The notes under the pieces are model-generated. The model saw only the letters and a list, made by a program, of their open reading frames with translations, had not been told where the DNA came from and searched no databases. Below, piece by piece: positions 37,182 to 45,584 of a stretch of 64,000 bases of DNA. A program made the position numbers and the translations under genes. The first letter of the stretch is position 1, and every line of letters starts with the position of its first letter. The stretch is from contig AP025179.1 of assembly GCA_021654635.1 (NCBI GenBank), positions 372,001-436,000 on the forward strand, given 5' to 3'. The DNA comes from Mycobacterium kiyosense. Its GTDB lineage: Bacteria > Actinomycetota > Actinomycetes > Mycobacteriales > Mycobacteriaceae.

Positions 37182-37918
37182 GTGTCTTCCAGAGCCGGCC
37201 GCAGCGCCCGATCTGGGGTGGCTGGATCACCGGCCCCACCCTGATCGGCCCGGAGGAGTTCGCCGGGGCCGGGTACGACTACGTCGGATTCGACACGCAG
37301 CACGGCTATCTCGACGACGCCGATGTCGCAAAGATCCTGCGGCGCCTCGAGAACGTGCCGATCGCCACCGCGGTGCGGCTGCCCAACGCCGACCCGGCGC
37401 CGATCGGGCGGGTGCTCGACGCCGGGGCCGACGCCGTCATCATCGCGATGATCGAGTCTCCCGAACAAGCCGCCGCCGCGGTGGCGGCAACCAGATATCC
37501 CCCGAACGGGGTACGCAGCTTCGGTCCGCTGCGGGCCGGTCTGGGACATGACCCCGCTGTGCTGGAATCGCGGGCCGGCGTGTTCGCCATGATCGAGACA
37601 GCCGCCGCCGCAGCAGATGTCGAGGCCATCTGCGCCGTTCCCGGGCTGACCGGGATCTACGTCGGCCCCGCCGACCTGGCCATCTCGATGGGTGTGGGAC
37701 CGGTGGGTGCCCTGCGCGATCCGCAGGTGCTCGACGCGATCAAGCGAATCCACCGGGCGACCGCCGCGGCAGGTCTGGTCACCGGCATCCACGGCAGCGC
37801 CGGCAAGGCCGGTAATGCGTTGGCCAAGCTGGGTTTTCAGATGATCACCCTGGCGTCGGAGTCGCAGGCGCTGCGCCGCGGAGCCGCCGAACACCTGCGT
37901 GAGGCGAGTGCCGAATGA
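37178..37918 (+). CDS. HpcH/HpaI family class II aldolase
   Basis: A 246-residue TIM-barrel aldolase/citrate-lyase-like protein. The catalytic base region is DTQHGY; metal ligands are the glutamate of AMIET and the aspartate of GPADLAISMG. The family cleaves 2-keto-4-hydroxy acids to pyruvate and an aldehyde. In an operon with an enolase-superfamily dehydratase and dehydrogenases this suggests a sugar-acid-like or ring-cleavage intermediate. Overlaps both neighbours by ATGA. Confidence 0.9.
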   Translation: MSVFQSRPQRPIWGGWITGPTLIGPEEFAGAGYDYVGFDTQHGYLDDADVAKILRRLENVPIATAVRLPNADPAPIGRVLDAGADAVIIAMIESPEQAAAAVAATRYPPNGVRSFGPLRAGLGHDPAVLESRAGVFAMIETAAAAADVEAICAVPGLTGIYVGPADLAISMGVGPVGALRDPQVLDAIKRIHRATAAAGLVTGIHGSAGKAGNALAKLGFQMITLASESQALRRGAAEHLREASAE

Positions 37919-38313
37919 CCGACGCCGTCAGCGCGATCCGCGAACTGCTCGCGGAATACGCGTTGGCCCTGGACGCCCACGACACGGCCAAAGCGCTCAC
38001 GCTGTTCACCGAGGATGCCGAATTCACGGTCTACGGGCGCACATTCGCAGGCCGCAGCGGCATCAGCACGATGTTCCAAGAGGCGCCGCGTGGTTTGCAT
38101 CTGCTCGGCGCCACCCGCATCGAGGTCGGCGCCGACACCGCGACAGCGAAATCCCAGGTGCTGTTCGTCAACGCCAGCACTCAGCAGCAACGACTCGCGC
38201 ACTACGAAGACGCGCTGGTGCACCGCGACGGCCGCTGGTTGATTCGCCGACGCCGGTGCCGGTTCGTCACCAGCAGAGGGCTTTCCGACAGTCCGGAGGT
38301 GGTCTCGCTGTGA
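37915..38313 (+). CDS. SnoaL-like / NTF2-fold protein
   Basis: A 132-residue protein of the NTF2-like cone fold (SnoaL-like): AIRELLAEYALALDAHDTAK, then LFTEDAEFTVYGRTFAGRSGI in two adjoining strands, and a C-terminal HRDGRWLIRRRRCRF. Members are isomerases, dehydratases or small-molecule binding subunits. No fixed catalytic pair can be named. It overlaps the aldolase and SDR genes by four bases each. Confidence 0.82.
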   Translation: MTDAVSAIRELLAEYALALDAHDTAKALTLFTEDAEFTVYGRTFAGRSGISTMFQEAPRGLHLLGATRIEVGADTATAKSQVLFVNASTQQQRLAHYEDALVHRDGRWLIRRRRCRFVTSRGLSDSPEVVSL

Positions 38314-39032
38314 AAGTCGCATTGGTCACGGGCGCCGCCGGCGGACAAGGCTGGGCGATCGTGCAGAAGCTGCGCGGCAGCGGGTATTCGGTGGCCGCCG
38401 GTGATCTGCGGTACGACGAACTCGTCGCCGCCACCAGCGAATCGGGCGACGAATCGGTACTGCCCATCGAGCTCGACGTCACCGACCCGGCGCAATGGGA
38501 GGCCGCCGTCGCCGTCACCGTCGAACGGTTCGGCGCGCTGAGCACCCTGGTCAACAATGCGGGCCTGCTGCACCGCGCCCCGCTGGCCGAGGAATCGATC
38601 GACGACTTCGAAAGTTCTTGGCGGGTCAATTGTTTGGGCGCATTCCTGGGTATGCGTGCCGCACTTCCGCACCTGCGGACGGCCCAGAGCGCGGCGATCG
38701 TCAACATCTGTAGCACCGGAGCGATCCGGCCCTTCCCGCAGCACTGTGCGTATGGTTCGGCGAAGTGGGCGCTGCGCGGCCTGACCCAAACCGCCGCCGC
38801 AGAACTCGGCCCGGACCGCATCCGCGTCAACGCGGTCTTCCCCGGACCCATCGCCACCCCCATGCTCGACGAAGACATCCAGCAGCGGCTGGCGTCGGTT
38901 GCGATGTTCGGCCGCCTCGGCCGGCCCGGCGAGATCGCCGACGCGGTGTCCTTTCTGGTCTCCGACGAGGCTTCCTTCATCACCGGCTCGGAACTGGTGG
39001 TCGACGGCGGCCAATGTCTGCAGATCCGCTGA
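38310..39032 (+). CDS. short-chain dehydrogenase
   Basis: A 240-residue classical SDR: VTGAAGGQGWAIV near residues 6-18, NNAG, and S135, Y148, K152 (YGSAK). It ends in GSELVVDGGQCLQ, as classical SDRs do. The GTG at 38310 overlaps the preceding stop (GTGA); the upstream open frame lies within the SnoaL gene. It is the second alcohol-oxidising step of the operon, or a reductase. Followed by a 109-base gap in which no promoter is evident. Confidence 0.88.
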   Translation: MKVALVTGAAGGQGWAIVQKLRGSGYSVAAGDLRYDELVAATSESGDESVLPIELDVTDPAQWEAAVAVTVERFGALSTLVNNAGLLHRAPLAEESIDDFESSWRVNCLGAFLGMRAALPHLRTAQSAAIVNICSTGAIRPFPQHCAYGSAKWALRGLTQTAAAELGPDRIRVNAVFPGPIATPMLDEDIQQRLASVAMFGRLGRPGEIADAVSFLVSDEASFITGSELVVDGGQCLQIR

Positions 39033-39141
39033 GCGCCGCCGCCAGCAGCTGACTTTCGCCCCTATCAGCGGCACCGGACCGGCTGACATCGTGACAATCG
39101 GCTGGATATCAGGTCGCACACGTTGTGGGGGGAGATTCGTC

Positions 39142-40333
39142 GTGAAGATCACCGAGATCCAGGTCGTTCCGTTCGAGACAACCGTCGACCGGATCTCGTT
39201 CGGCCAACTTATATCCGATTATCCGGTGGTGCAGACCCTGACCAGGGTGCTCACCGACGAAGGCGTCGAGGGCTGCTACTTCGGTGGTCATTTTCACGGC
39301 GACCAGGACGGCCTGCTACCCGGTGACCAGGCCCTGATCAGGGAATTTCCTCGGGCCGTTTCTGACCGGCCGGGACCCGCTGGACCGCGCCGAGATATGG
39401 CGGCAGCTCTGGGCGGCGAAGCTGCCCGAGAACGTGTGCAGCGTGATCGATCTGGCGTTGTGGGATCTGGCCGGCCGGGCGAGCGGGCTGCCCGTCCACA
39501 AGCTGCTCGGCGGTGCGCGCGACAAGGTCAAGGCATACGCCAGCAGCTTCAACAACCTGGGCAGGCCCGAGGACTACGCCGCCCACGCCGCCGAATGCCA
39601 GCGTCAGGGGTACCGCGCCTACAAGATCCATCCCTACCACTACTGGAACCCCGCCACCGGTCAGCCGGCGCTGCCGCGACCGTCGTACGTGGACTGGGAC
39701 ATCGAGGCGTGCCGCGCGGTGCGGTCGGCGGTCGGGGACGCGATGGTGCTGATGTTCGACCCGTGGGGTACCTACCACAACTACGCGGATGCGCTGCGGG
39801 TCGGGCGCGAGCTGCAACGGCTTGGTTTCTACTGGTACGAACACCCGATGCCGGAAACCCGGGTGGAGTCCTACGTCCGGCTGGCCGGTGAACTCGACAT
39901 CCCGATCTGTTCGCCCGAGATCGCGGCGGGCGGCATCGAGACGCGAGCGGACTGGATTCTGCGCGGCGCCTCCGACATCAGCCGCATCGACGTGCTGCGC
40001 GGCGGGATCACCGGAGTGATGAAGCTGGCCGGGATGTGCGAGGCCGTCGGCATGCGCTGCGAACTGCACATGAGCGGCTTCGGGAATCTCCAAGTGCTCG
40101 GCGCGACGAGCGAGGACGTATGCGAATACTACGAACGGGGGCTGCTGGGTCCCGGAGCTCGCTACGAGGCCCCGCCTTACCTCGAGGCCGCTTGCGACCC
40201 GCTGGATTCGGCGGGCTTCGTCGCCGTCCCTGCTACACCGGGCCTCGGTTACCAGATCAGATGGGACTACATCGAGGCACATCGCCTACCTGATACACAG
40301 GTGGAGGCGGTTGCACCCCTGCATCCGAGATAG
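39142..40333 (+). pseudogene. enolase-superfamily (mandelate racemase-like) dehydratase, frameshifted
   Basis: About 396 residues in two frames. The N-terminal capping domain (VKITEIQVVPFETTVD) is open to ALIREF near 39348. The continuation (LGPFLTGRDPLDRAEIW, then the barrel) lies in another frame. A TTT at 39346-39348 has one base more than the continuous reading. The barrel has RAYKIHPYHYW (Lys base), the metal ligands in MFDPWG, YEHPMPE and CSPEIAAGG, and ELHMSGFG. It is therefore catalytically complete except for the frame. GTG start with GGGGGAG eight bases upstream. Such enzymes dehydrate sugar acids or racemise hydroxy acids. Confidence 0.82.
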
Positions 40334-40342
40334 GACACCCCG

Positions 40343-41272
40343 ATGACAGAGATCCTCGAGCTGCAAGCGGTCGAACGGCTGCATCCCGCCCTACGCACTG
40401 TCGCGGTGACCCGGACAATCTTCACCGCCGAGGCCATTCCGCTGATCCGCGAGTCGATGAATCAGCGCCGCGCCGTCCTCGAACACGACACGGCCGGCGT
40501 GGCCGTGGCAGACGCCGTCGCCCATCACGTGCCGGTGCGCATCTACCGCGGCGGCGACCGAACCCGACCGGCGCCGGCGGTGGTGTACTGCCACGCCGGC
40601 GGCTTCGCGCTGGGCAACCTCGACACCGACCACCGGCAGTGCATCGAAATCGCCCGTCGGGCAAGGTGTTCGGTGGTGTCGGTGGACTACCGGCTGGCGC
40701 CGGAGAATCCCTTCCCGGCCGCCCTGGAGGACGCGGTCACGGTGCTGAACTGGGTGGCCGGCAGCGCGGCGCAACTGGGGGTGGACCCGGCGCGGCTGGC
40801 CGTGGCCGGCAGCAGCGCGGGAGCCACCCTGGCCGCCTGCCTGGCCCATGGTGCCGCCGACGGACTGTTGCCCTCGCTGGTGTTCCAGCTGCTGCACCAG
40901 CCGGTGCTCGATGATCGGCTCACCGCGTCGCGAACCGAATTCCGCGCCACTCCGGCGTTCGACGGGGAAGCCGCGACGCTGATGTGGCAGCACTACCTGG
41001 CCGGGGAGGCGCCCACCGAGCAGGCGGTTCCGGCCAGGCGCGCCGAATTGTCCGGCCTGCCACCGGCATTGGTCACCTGTGCGGAGGTCGACCCATTCCG
41101 CGACGAGGCGGTGGACTACGCGCTGCGGCTGCTGCGCGCCGGAGTCGGCACCGGGTTGCACGTGTTTCCCGGCGCCTGCCACGGATTCGACTCGCTGCTG
41201 CCGGACTGGGCGCCCAGTCAACGACTGTTCGCGCTGCAGGGTGAGGCCCTGTCGAAGGCCTTCTACCTCTGA
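40343..41272 (+). CDS. HSL-family alpha/beta hydrolase (esterase)
   Basis: A 309-residue hormone-sensitive-lipase-type esterase. The oxyanion motif is HAGG (H84; the first G of HGGG is A). The nucleophile is S158 in GSSAG, the acid D250 in VDPFRDEA and the base H280 in CHGFD. YRLAPENPFPAALED is typical of the family. It probably opens an ester or lactone. Nine bases after the enolase gene, and last in the operon. Its end overlaps the convergent histidine kinase by ten bases. Confidence 0.92.
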   Translation: MTEILELQAVERLHPALRTVAVTRTIFTAEAIPLIRESMNQRRAVLEHDTAGVAVADAVAHHVPVRIYRGGDRTRPAPAVVYCHAGGFALGNLDTDHRQCIEIARRARCSVVSVDYRLAPENPFPAALEDAVTVLNWVAGSAAQLGVDPARLAVAGSSAGATLAACLAHGAADGLLPSLVFQLLHQPVLDDRLTASRTEFRATPAFDGEAATLMWQHYLAGEAPTEQAVPARRAELSGLPPALVTCAEVDPFRDEAVDYALRLLRAGVGTGLHVFPGACHGFDSLLPDWAPSQRLFALQGEALSKAFYL

Positions 41273-42633
41273 TCGCCGGGGGGCTGGGGACCGGGCAGGT
41301 CCAGCAGCAACCGGGCGCCACCGAGCGGGCTTTCGTGCAGAGACGCCGTGCCGCCGTGCAGTTCGGCCTGCTGCGCCACCAGGGCGAGGCCCAGCCCGGA
41401 CCCCGAATGTGACGCTGTCGACCCCCGGGAGAACCGGTCGAACACCGTCCGGCGTTCGTGCTCCGGTATCCCGGTGCCGTCGTCGTCGATGGCGATCTGC
41501 ACCCCGGCGCGGGAACTGACCGCCGAGAGCTGTACCCGGCTGGCGTGACCGTGCTTGACCGCGTTGGCAATCGCGTTGTCCACCGCCAGCCGCAGCCCGG
41601 TGGGCAGGCCCAGCATCAGCAGCGTCGGCGAGGGCAGCAGCGACACCGTCAGGTCGGGGTAGATGCGCTCGGCGTCGTGGGCGGCGCGATCCAGCAACTC
41701 GGTGATGTCGACCGGCACGAAGTCGTCGGTGGTGATGGTCTGGCCCTGGGCCAGGCGTTCCAGCGCCGACAGCGTGGCCTCGATGCGGCTCTGGGTGCGC
41801 AGCACGTCGGCCATCACCTCCTCGCGCTGCTTGGCGGGCAGCTCGAGGGTCGCCAGCACCTCGAGGTTGGTGCGCATCGCGGTCAACGGCGTACGCAGCT
41901 CGTGGGAAGCGACCGAGGCGAAGTCGCGCGCGGAGTCCAGCGCGTCCTTGGTGCGCTGCTGTTCGTCGCCGATCCGGGCCAGCATGCCCTCGACGGCTTC
42001 GGCGATCTCCACCGCCTCCCACACGCCGCGGACCTGCACCTCGTCCGGCTTGGACTGGGCGTTGATCGCGCGAGCCTGCTGGGCCAGCAGCCGGAAGGGG
42101 TTGATCATGATCAGCCACATGACGCTGCCCACCAGGAAGGTGCCGACGATGACGCTGCCGCAGATCAGCAGCACCCGCAGGTGCAGTTGGTCGATCCGAT
42201 CCTCGGCCTGGGCCAGCGGTGCCCCCAGCGCGACCCGGGCCTGGCCCGCGGTGAAGGTGCGCACCCGATAGGGCACACCGTTGATCGTGGTGGTGGTGTA
42301 GCCGACCGGCAGGTCCGGCAGCACGATGCCGCTCGGCACCGACGCGACGTGACCGTCCAGCCGTACCGTGCGGGCCACGCCGTCGACGGGGGCGGGTTGT
42401 TCGGCGGCCGGCGGGTCCTGCAGCAGGATGCTGACGTCGCCCAGGCTGCTCACCGAGTCCAGCCGCCGGTCCAGTTGGCTGTACTGGTCGTTGGTGACGC
42501 CCACCCACACCCAGGTGCCCAGGATGATGACCAGGGCGATCACCGACATTGCGGCCACGATCACGATGGTGCGCAACGAGACCACCGGTAGCGGCAGCCG
42601 CAGCAGCCGGTAGACCCGGTCGTTGATTGTCAT
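41263..42633 (-). CDS. PrrB-like sensor histidine kinase, orphan
   Basis: A 456-residue membrane sensor kinase. Two transmembrane segments (about 20-44 and 153-178) flank an extracytoplasmic sensor of about 110 residues. HAMP, the HisKA box ASHELRTPLTAMRTNLEVL (H244) and HATPase with NAIANAVKHG, DDDGTGIPE and GSGLGLALV follow. The kinase core is very like PrrB (Rv0902c) from memory; the sensor domain differs. No response regulator lies next to it. The gene starts 15 bases after the adhE1 stop on the same strand and may be co-transcribed with it. Possible partner: PrrA elsewhere. Confidence 0.88.
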   Translation of the reverse strand: MTINDRVYRLLRLPLPVVSLRTIVIVAAMSVIALVIILGTWVWVGVTNDQYSQLDRRLDSVSSLGDVSILLQDPPAAEQPAPVDGVARTVRLDGHVASVPSGIVLPDLPVGYTTTTINGVPYRVRTFTAGQARVALGAPLAQAEDRIDQLHLRVLLICGSVIVGTFLVGSVMWLIMINPFRLLAQQARAINAQSKPDEVQVRGVWEAVEIAEAVEGMLARIGDEQQRTKDALDSARDFASVASHELRTPLTAMRTNLEVLATLELPAKQREEVMADVLRTQSRIEATLSALERLAQGQTITTDDFVPVDITELLDRAAHDAERIYPDLTVSLLPSPTLLMLGLPTGLRLAVDNAIANAVKHGHASRVQLSAVSSRAGVQIAIDDDGTGIPEHERRTVFDRFSRGSTASHSGSGLGLALVAQQAELHGGTASLHESPLGGARLLLDLPGPQPPGDQR

Positions 42634-42648
42634 CTGCTGGTCTCCCGA

Positions 42649-43755
42649 TCAGAACCTGATGAGTTGACGAACCGCGGTGCCGTCGGCCAGGTGGTCCATC
42701 GCGTCGTTGATGTCGTCGAGCCGGATGGTCGAGGACACCAGCGCTTCCACCGGCAGCCGGCCGGACTGCCACAGCGCGACGAACCGGGGGATGTCGCGGC
42801 TGGGTACCGCCGACCCGAGATAGCTGCCGATCAGGGACCGCCCTTCGGCGACAAAACCCAACGGCGACAAGCTGATTCGGGCGTCGGGCCGGGGCAGCCC
42901 GACGGTGACGGTGCGGCCGCCCGGCGCGGTCAAACCGACGGCCGCCTCCAGCGCGGCGGGATGGCCGACCGCTTCGACCACGACGTCGGCCCGGATCCCG
43001 GCCTCGGTGGCCCGCTGCGGCGTGTACACCTCGTGTGCACCCAAACCTGTTGCCGCAGTGAGCTTTTCCTGCAGTGTATCGACGCCGATGACGCGAACGT
43101 CGGGATAGGTCAACGCGGTCAGCACCGCCGCCATGCCGACACCGCCCAGCCCGACGACGGCGACCGACTGGCCCGGCCGCGGGTCACCGACGTTGAGCAC
43201 CGCGCCACCGCCGGTCAGCACCGCACACCCGAGCAGGGCGGCCACCTCGGGGGGCACGTCGGGCGGGACCGGCACCGCGCTGGCCGCATTGACCACCGCG
43301 TGCGTGGCGAAACCCGACACACCGAGGTGGTGATGCACCGGATGGCCGGCGCGGGCCAGGCGGATCCCGCCACCGAGCAGGGTCCCGGCGTTGTTGGCGG
43401 CGCTACCCGGCCGGCATGGCGTCAGCCCCTGCGTCGCGCAGGCCGGGCAGTGACCGCAGCGCGGCAGGAACACCAGCACCACCCGCTGCCCGACGGACAT
43501 TCCGGTGACCCCGGCGCCGAGCCGTTCGACGATGCCGGCCGCCTCGTGGCCGAGCAGCATCGGCACCGGCCGCACCCGGTTGCCGTCGACCACCGAAAGA
43601 TCGGAGTGGCACACTCCGGCGGCCTCGATGCGGACCAGCACCTCGTGCTCGGCCGGTTCGGCCAGCTCCACGTCGGCCACGCTGATGGGCCGGGAGTCCG
43701 CGTAGGGCCGCGGCGCACCGATCCGCTCGAGCACCGCGCCCCGGATGTGGAACAT
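42649..43755 (-). CDS. adhE1: zinc-type alcohol dehydrogenase AdhE1
   Basis: A 368-residue class III-like alcohol dehydrogenase. Catalytic zinc ligands are in GVCHSD and GHEAAG, and the structural zinc loop CGHCPACATQGLTPC is intact. The Rossmann motif VVGLGGVGMAAV is also present. A GTG at 43800 would lengthen it to 383 residues, the annotated length of Rv0162c, and has a weak GAGG upstream. However, that would overlap the divergent gene starting at 43770, so MFHIRG at 43755 is preferred. It marks the right border of the island, where gene order returns to that of M. tuberculosis. Confidence 0.9.
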   Translation of the reverse strand: MFHIRGAVLERIGAPRPYADSRPISVADVELAEPAEHEVLVRIEAAGVCHSDLSVVDGNRVRPVPMLLGHEAAGIVERLGAGVTGMSVGQRVVLVFLPRCGHCPACATQGLTPCRPGSAANNAGTLLGGGIRLARAGHPVHHHLGVSGFATHAVVNAASAVPVPPDVPPEVAALLGCAVLTGGGAVLNVGDPRPGQSVAVVGLGGVGMAAVLTALTYPDVRVIGVDTLQEKLTAATGLGAHEVYTPQRATEAGIRADVVVEAVGHPAALEAAVGLTAPGGRTVTVGLPRPDARISLSPLGFVAEGRSLIGSYLGSAVPSRDIPRFVALWQSGRLPVEALVSSTIRLDDINDAMDHLADGTAVRQLIRF

Positions 43756-43769
43756 GCTGGAATACAACC

Positions 43770-44237
43770 ATGGCCCAGGTTCCGCAGGTTCCGCCGTCAC
43801 CCGACGACCTCACCAGTGCCGACTTTCCGGTGCAATGGCCGGTGCTGACCCGCTGGGCCGACAACGACATGTTCGGCCACCTCAACAACGCCGTCTACTA
43901 CCAACTGTTCGACACCGCGATCAACGCCTGGATCGCCACCAGGGCGGGCGTCGACCCGCTGACCATCCCCGAGTTGGGCATCGTCGCGGAGTCGGGCTGC
44001 CGCTACTTCGCCGAACTCGGGTTCCCGGACCGCCTGATGGTGGGCCTGGCGGTGACGCGGCTGGGCCGCAGCAGCGTCACCTACCGGCTGGGGGTGTTCA
44101 AGGCGGACGCCGCCGCGCAGCCGATTGCGGCGCTGGGGCACTGGGTGCATGTGTACGTCGACCGGGCCAGTCGCCGGCCCGTTCCGATCCCGGACCGGAT
44201 CCGGTCGCTGCTGACAACGGCGTGTGTCGAGGCCTGA
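43770..44237 (+). CDS. hotdog-fold thioesterase (4HBT type)
   Basis: A 155-residue single-hotdog protein. The signature RWADNDMFGHLNNAVYYQLFD, with its central aspartate and the GHLNN turn, is that of 4-hydroxybenzoyl-CoA thioesterases. It probably hydrolyses an acyl-CoA. It is divergent from adhE1 across only 14 bases and 23 bases before the next gene. Corresponds to Rv0163. Confidence 0.88.
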   Translation: MAQVPQVPPSPDDLTSADFPVQWPVLTRWADNDMFGHLNNAVYYQLFDTAINAWIATRAGVDPLTIPELGIVAESGCRYFAELGFPDRLMVGLAVTRLGRSSVTYRLGVFKADAAAQPIAALGHWVHVYVDRASRRPVPIPDRIRSLLTTACVEA

Positions 44238-44260
44238 GCGGGCACCAGTATGCTTCGCCA

Positions 44261-44701
44261 ATGCCAGTTTTGAGCAAAACGGTCGAGGTCAGCGCCGATG
44301 CCGGGTCGATCATGGGCATCGTGTCCGACATCGAGCGCTACCCGGAGTGGAACGAAGGCGTCAAGGGCGCCTGGGTGCTGGCCCGCTACGACGACGGCCG
44401 GGCCAGCCAGGTGCGGCTGGACACCAACGTGAACGGATTCGAAGGCGTCTATATCCACGCCGTGTACTACCCGGGCGAGAACCAGATTCAGACCGTGATG
44501 CAGCAGGGCGATCTGTTCACCAAGCAGGAGCAGCTGTTCAGTGTGGTGGCCGCGGGCCCCACCAGCCTGCTGACCGTCGACATCGACGTCGAGCCCAGCA
44601 TGCCGGTGCCTCCGCCGATGGTGAAGATGCTGATGAACAATGTGCTGGACCAGCTGGCCGCCAACGTCAAGCAGCGTGCCGAGCAGCTGGGCGCCAATTA
44701 G
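44261..44701 (+). CDS. SRPBCC/polyketide-cyclase-like protein (TB18.5 family)
   Basis: A 146-residue START-like hydrophobic-pocket protein: SKTVEVSADAGSIMGIVSDI, RYPEWNEGVKG and a C-terminal helix (VLDQLAANVKQRAEQLG). The fold binds lipids or other hydrophobic ligands. The M. tuberculosis counterpart Rv0164 (TB18.5) is a culture-filtrate T-cell antigen of 161 residues; an upstream start here could add a few residues. Convergent to mce1R with nine bases between the stops. Confidence 0.87.
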   Translation: MPVLSKTVEVSADAGSIMGIVSDIERYPEWNEGVKGAWVLARYDDGRASQVRLDTNVNGFEGVYIHAVYYPGENQIQTVMQQGDLFTKQEQLFSVVAAGPTSLLTVDIDVEPSMPVPPPMVKMLMNNVLDQLAANVKQRAEQLGAN

Positions 44702-44710
44702 CGACGCGGG

Positions 44711-45415
44711 TCAGGTGTTGAAGATCCCGGTGCGCTCCAGCGCCTCGGTCAGCCGTTGGGCGGCGTCGGTGAACTGCCATACGGTGTGCTCCACCGCGGC
44801 CGCAGTGTCGCGGCGGCGCAGCGCGGCGATCAGTTCGCGGTGGCTGTCCACCGCCGCGGTGCCCCATCGCGGGTCCGCAGCGTACATCTGCGCCGGCATG
44901 TAGCGCGCGGCGTTCAGCAGGAACCAGGCCAGCTTGATGCGCCCGCTGGCCTGGTTGAACAACCGGTGGAAACCGAACTCCAGCGTCGCGATGGCTTGGG
45001 CGTCGCCGGCCTCGACCGCCGAGGCCAGCAGGTCGTTGGTGCGTTCGAGCTCGCCGATCTCGATCTCGGTGATGCGGTCGGTGGCGGTGACGGCCAGTTC
45101 GCGGGCGATGGTGGCCTGCAGCCAGAAGATGTCCTTGATGTCTTGCCGGGTCAACGGCAGCACCACGTGGCCGCGATGCGGCTCGAGCTGCACCATCCCC
45201 TCGCCCCGCAGCTTCAGCAGGGCTTCGCGGACCGGCGTGATGCTGACCCCGAGCTCGGCGGCGGTCTCGTCGAGCCGGATGAACGTTCCCGGGCGCAGCG
45301 TCCCGGACATGATGGCTGCGCGCAGATGGCTGGCGACCTCGTCGGACAACTGGGCCCGGCGCAACGGACGTCCGCGTCGCGGCTTCGACGATGCAGCCGA
45401 CAGGGGTGCGTTCAC
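44711..45415 (-). CDS. mce1R: GntR/FadR-type repressor Mce1R
   Basis: A 234-residue GntR regulator. The winged helix (LSDEVASHLRAAIMSGTLRPG, with ETAAELGVSITPVREAL) is at about residues 22-80. The helical FCD ligand domain has conserved metal-site histidines (FHRLF, DSHRELI). It is divergent from fadD5 across 169 bases. In M. tuberculosis Mce1R represses the mce1 operon and binds in this gap. A basic N-terminal stretch (KPRRGRPLRRAQ) precedes the DNA-binding domain. Confidence 0.92.
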   Translation of the reverse strand: MNAPLSAASSKPRRGRPLRRAQLSDEVASHLRAAIMSGTLRPGTFIRLDETAAELGVSITPVREALLKLRGEGMVQLEPHRGHVVLPLTRQDIKDIFWLQATIARELAVTATDRITEIEIGELERTNDLLASAVEAGDAQAIATLEFGFHRLFNQASGRIKLAWFLLNAARYMPAQMYAADPRWGTAAVDSHRELIAALRRRDTAAAVEHTVWQFTDAAQRLTEALERTGIFNT

Positions 45416-45584
45416 GTGGCCTGCCAGGACCTTTCAGCAGCTGATGTGGCTGTTGGTCGGGTAGTTCCCAGGTCTTGTTAAGGGTCTCCGGGACCGTTAA
45501 TGTGACCCAGACAACACATGTTTTATCAAATATCACTCTGGCGCAAGCGGTGCGCATGTGACGGATGGCAGGGGAGGGGACTAG

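Noticed and set aside
25321..42633. Prophage or integrative element
   Set aside because: No integrase, transposase, phage or conjugation gene, and no flanking direct repeats or tRNA were seen at the island borders.
43756..43800. Longer GTG start for adhE1
   Set aside because: It would overlap the start of the divergent thioesterase gene by 31 bases; kept only as an alternative.
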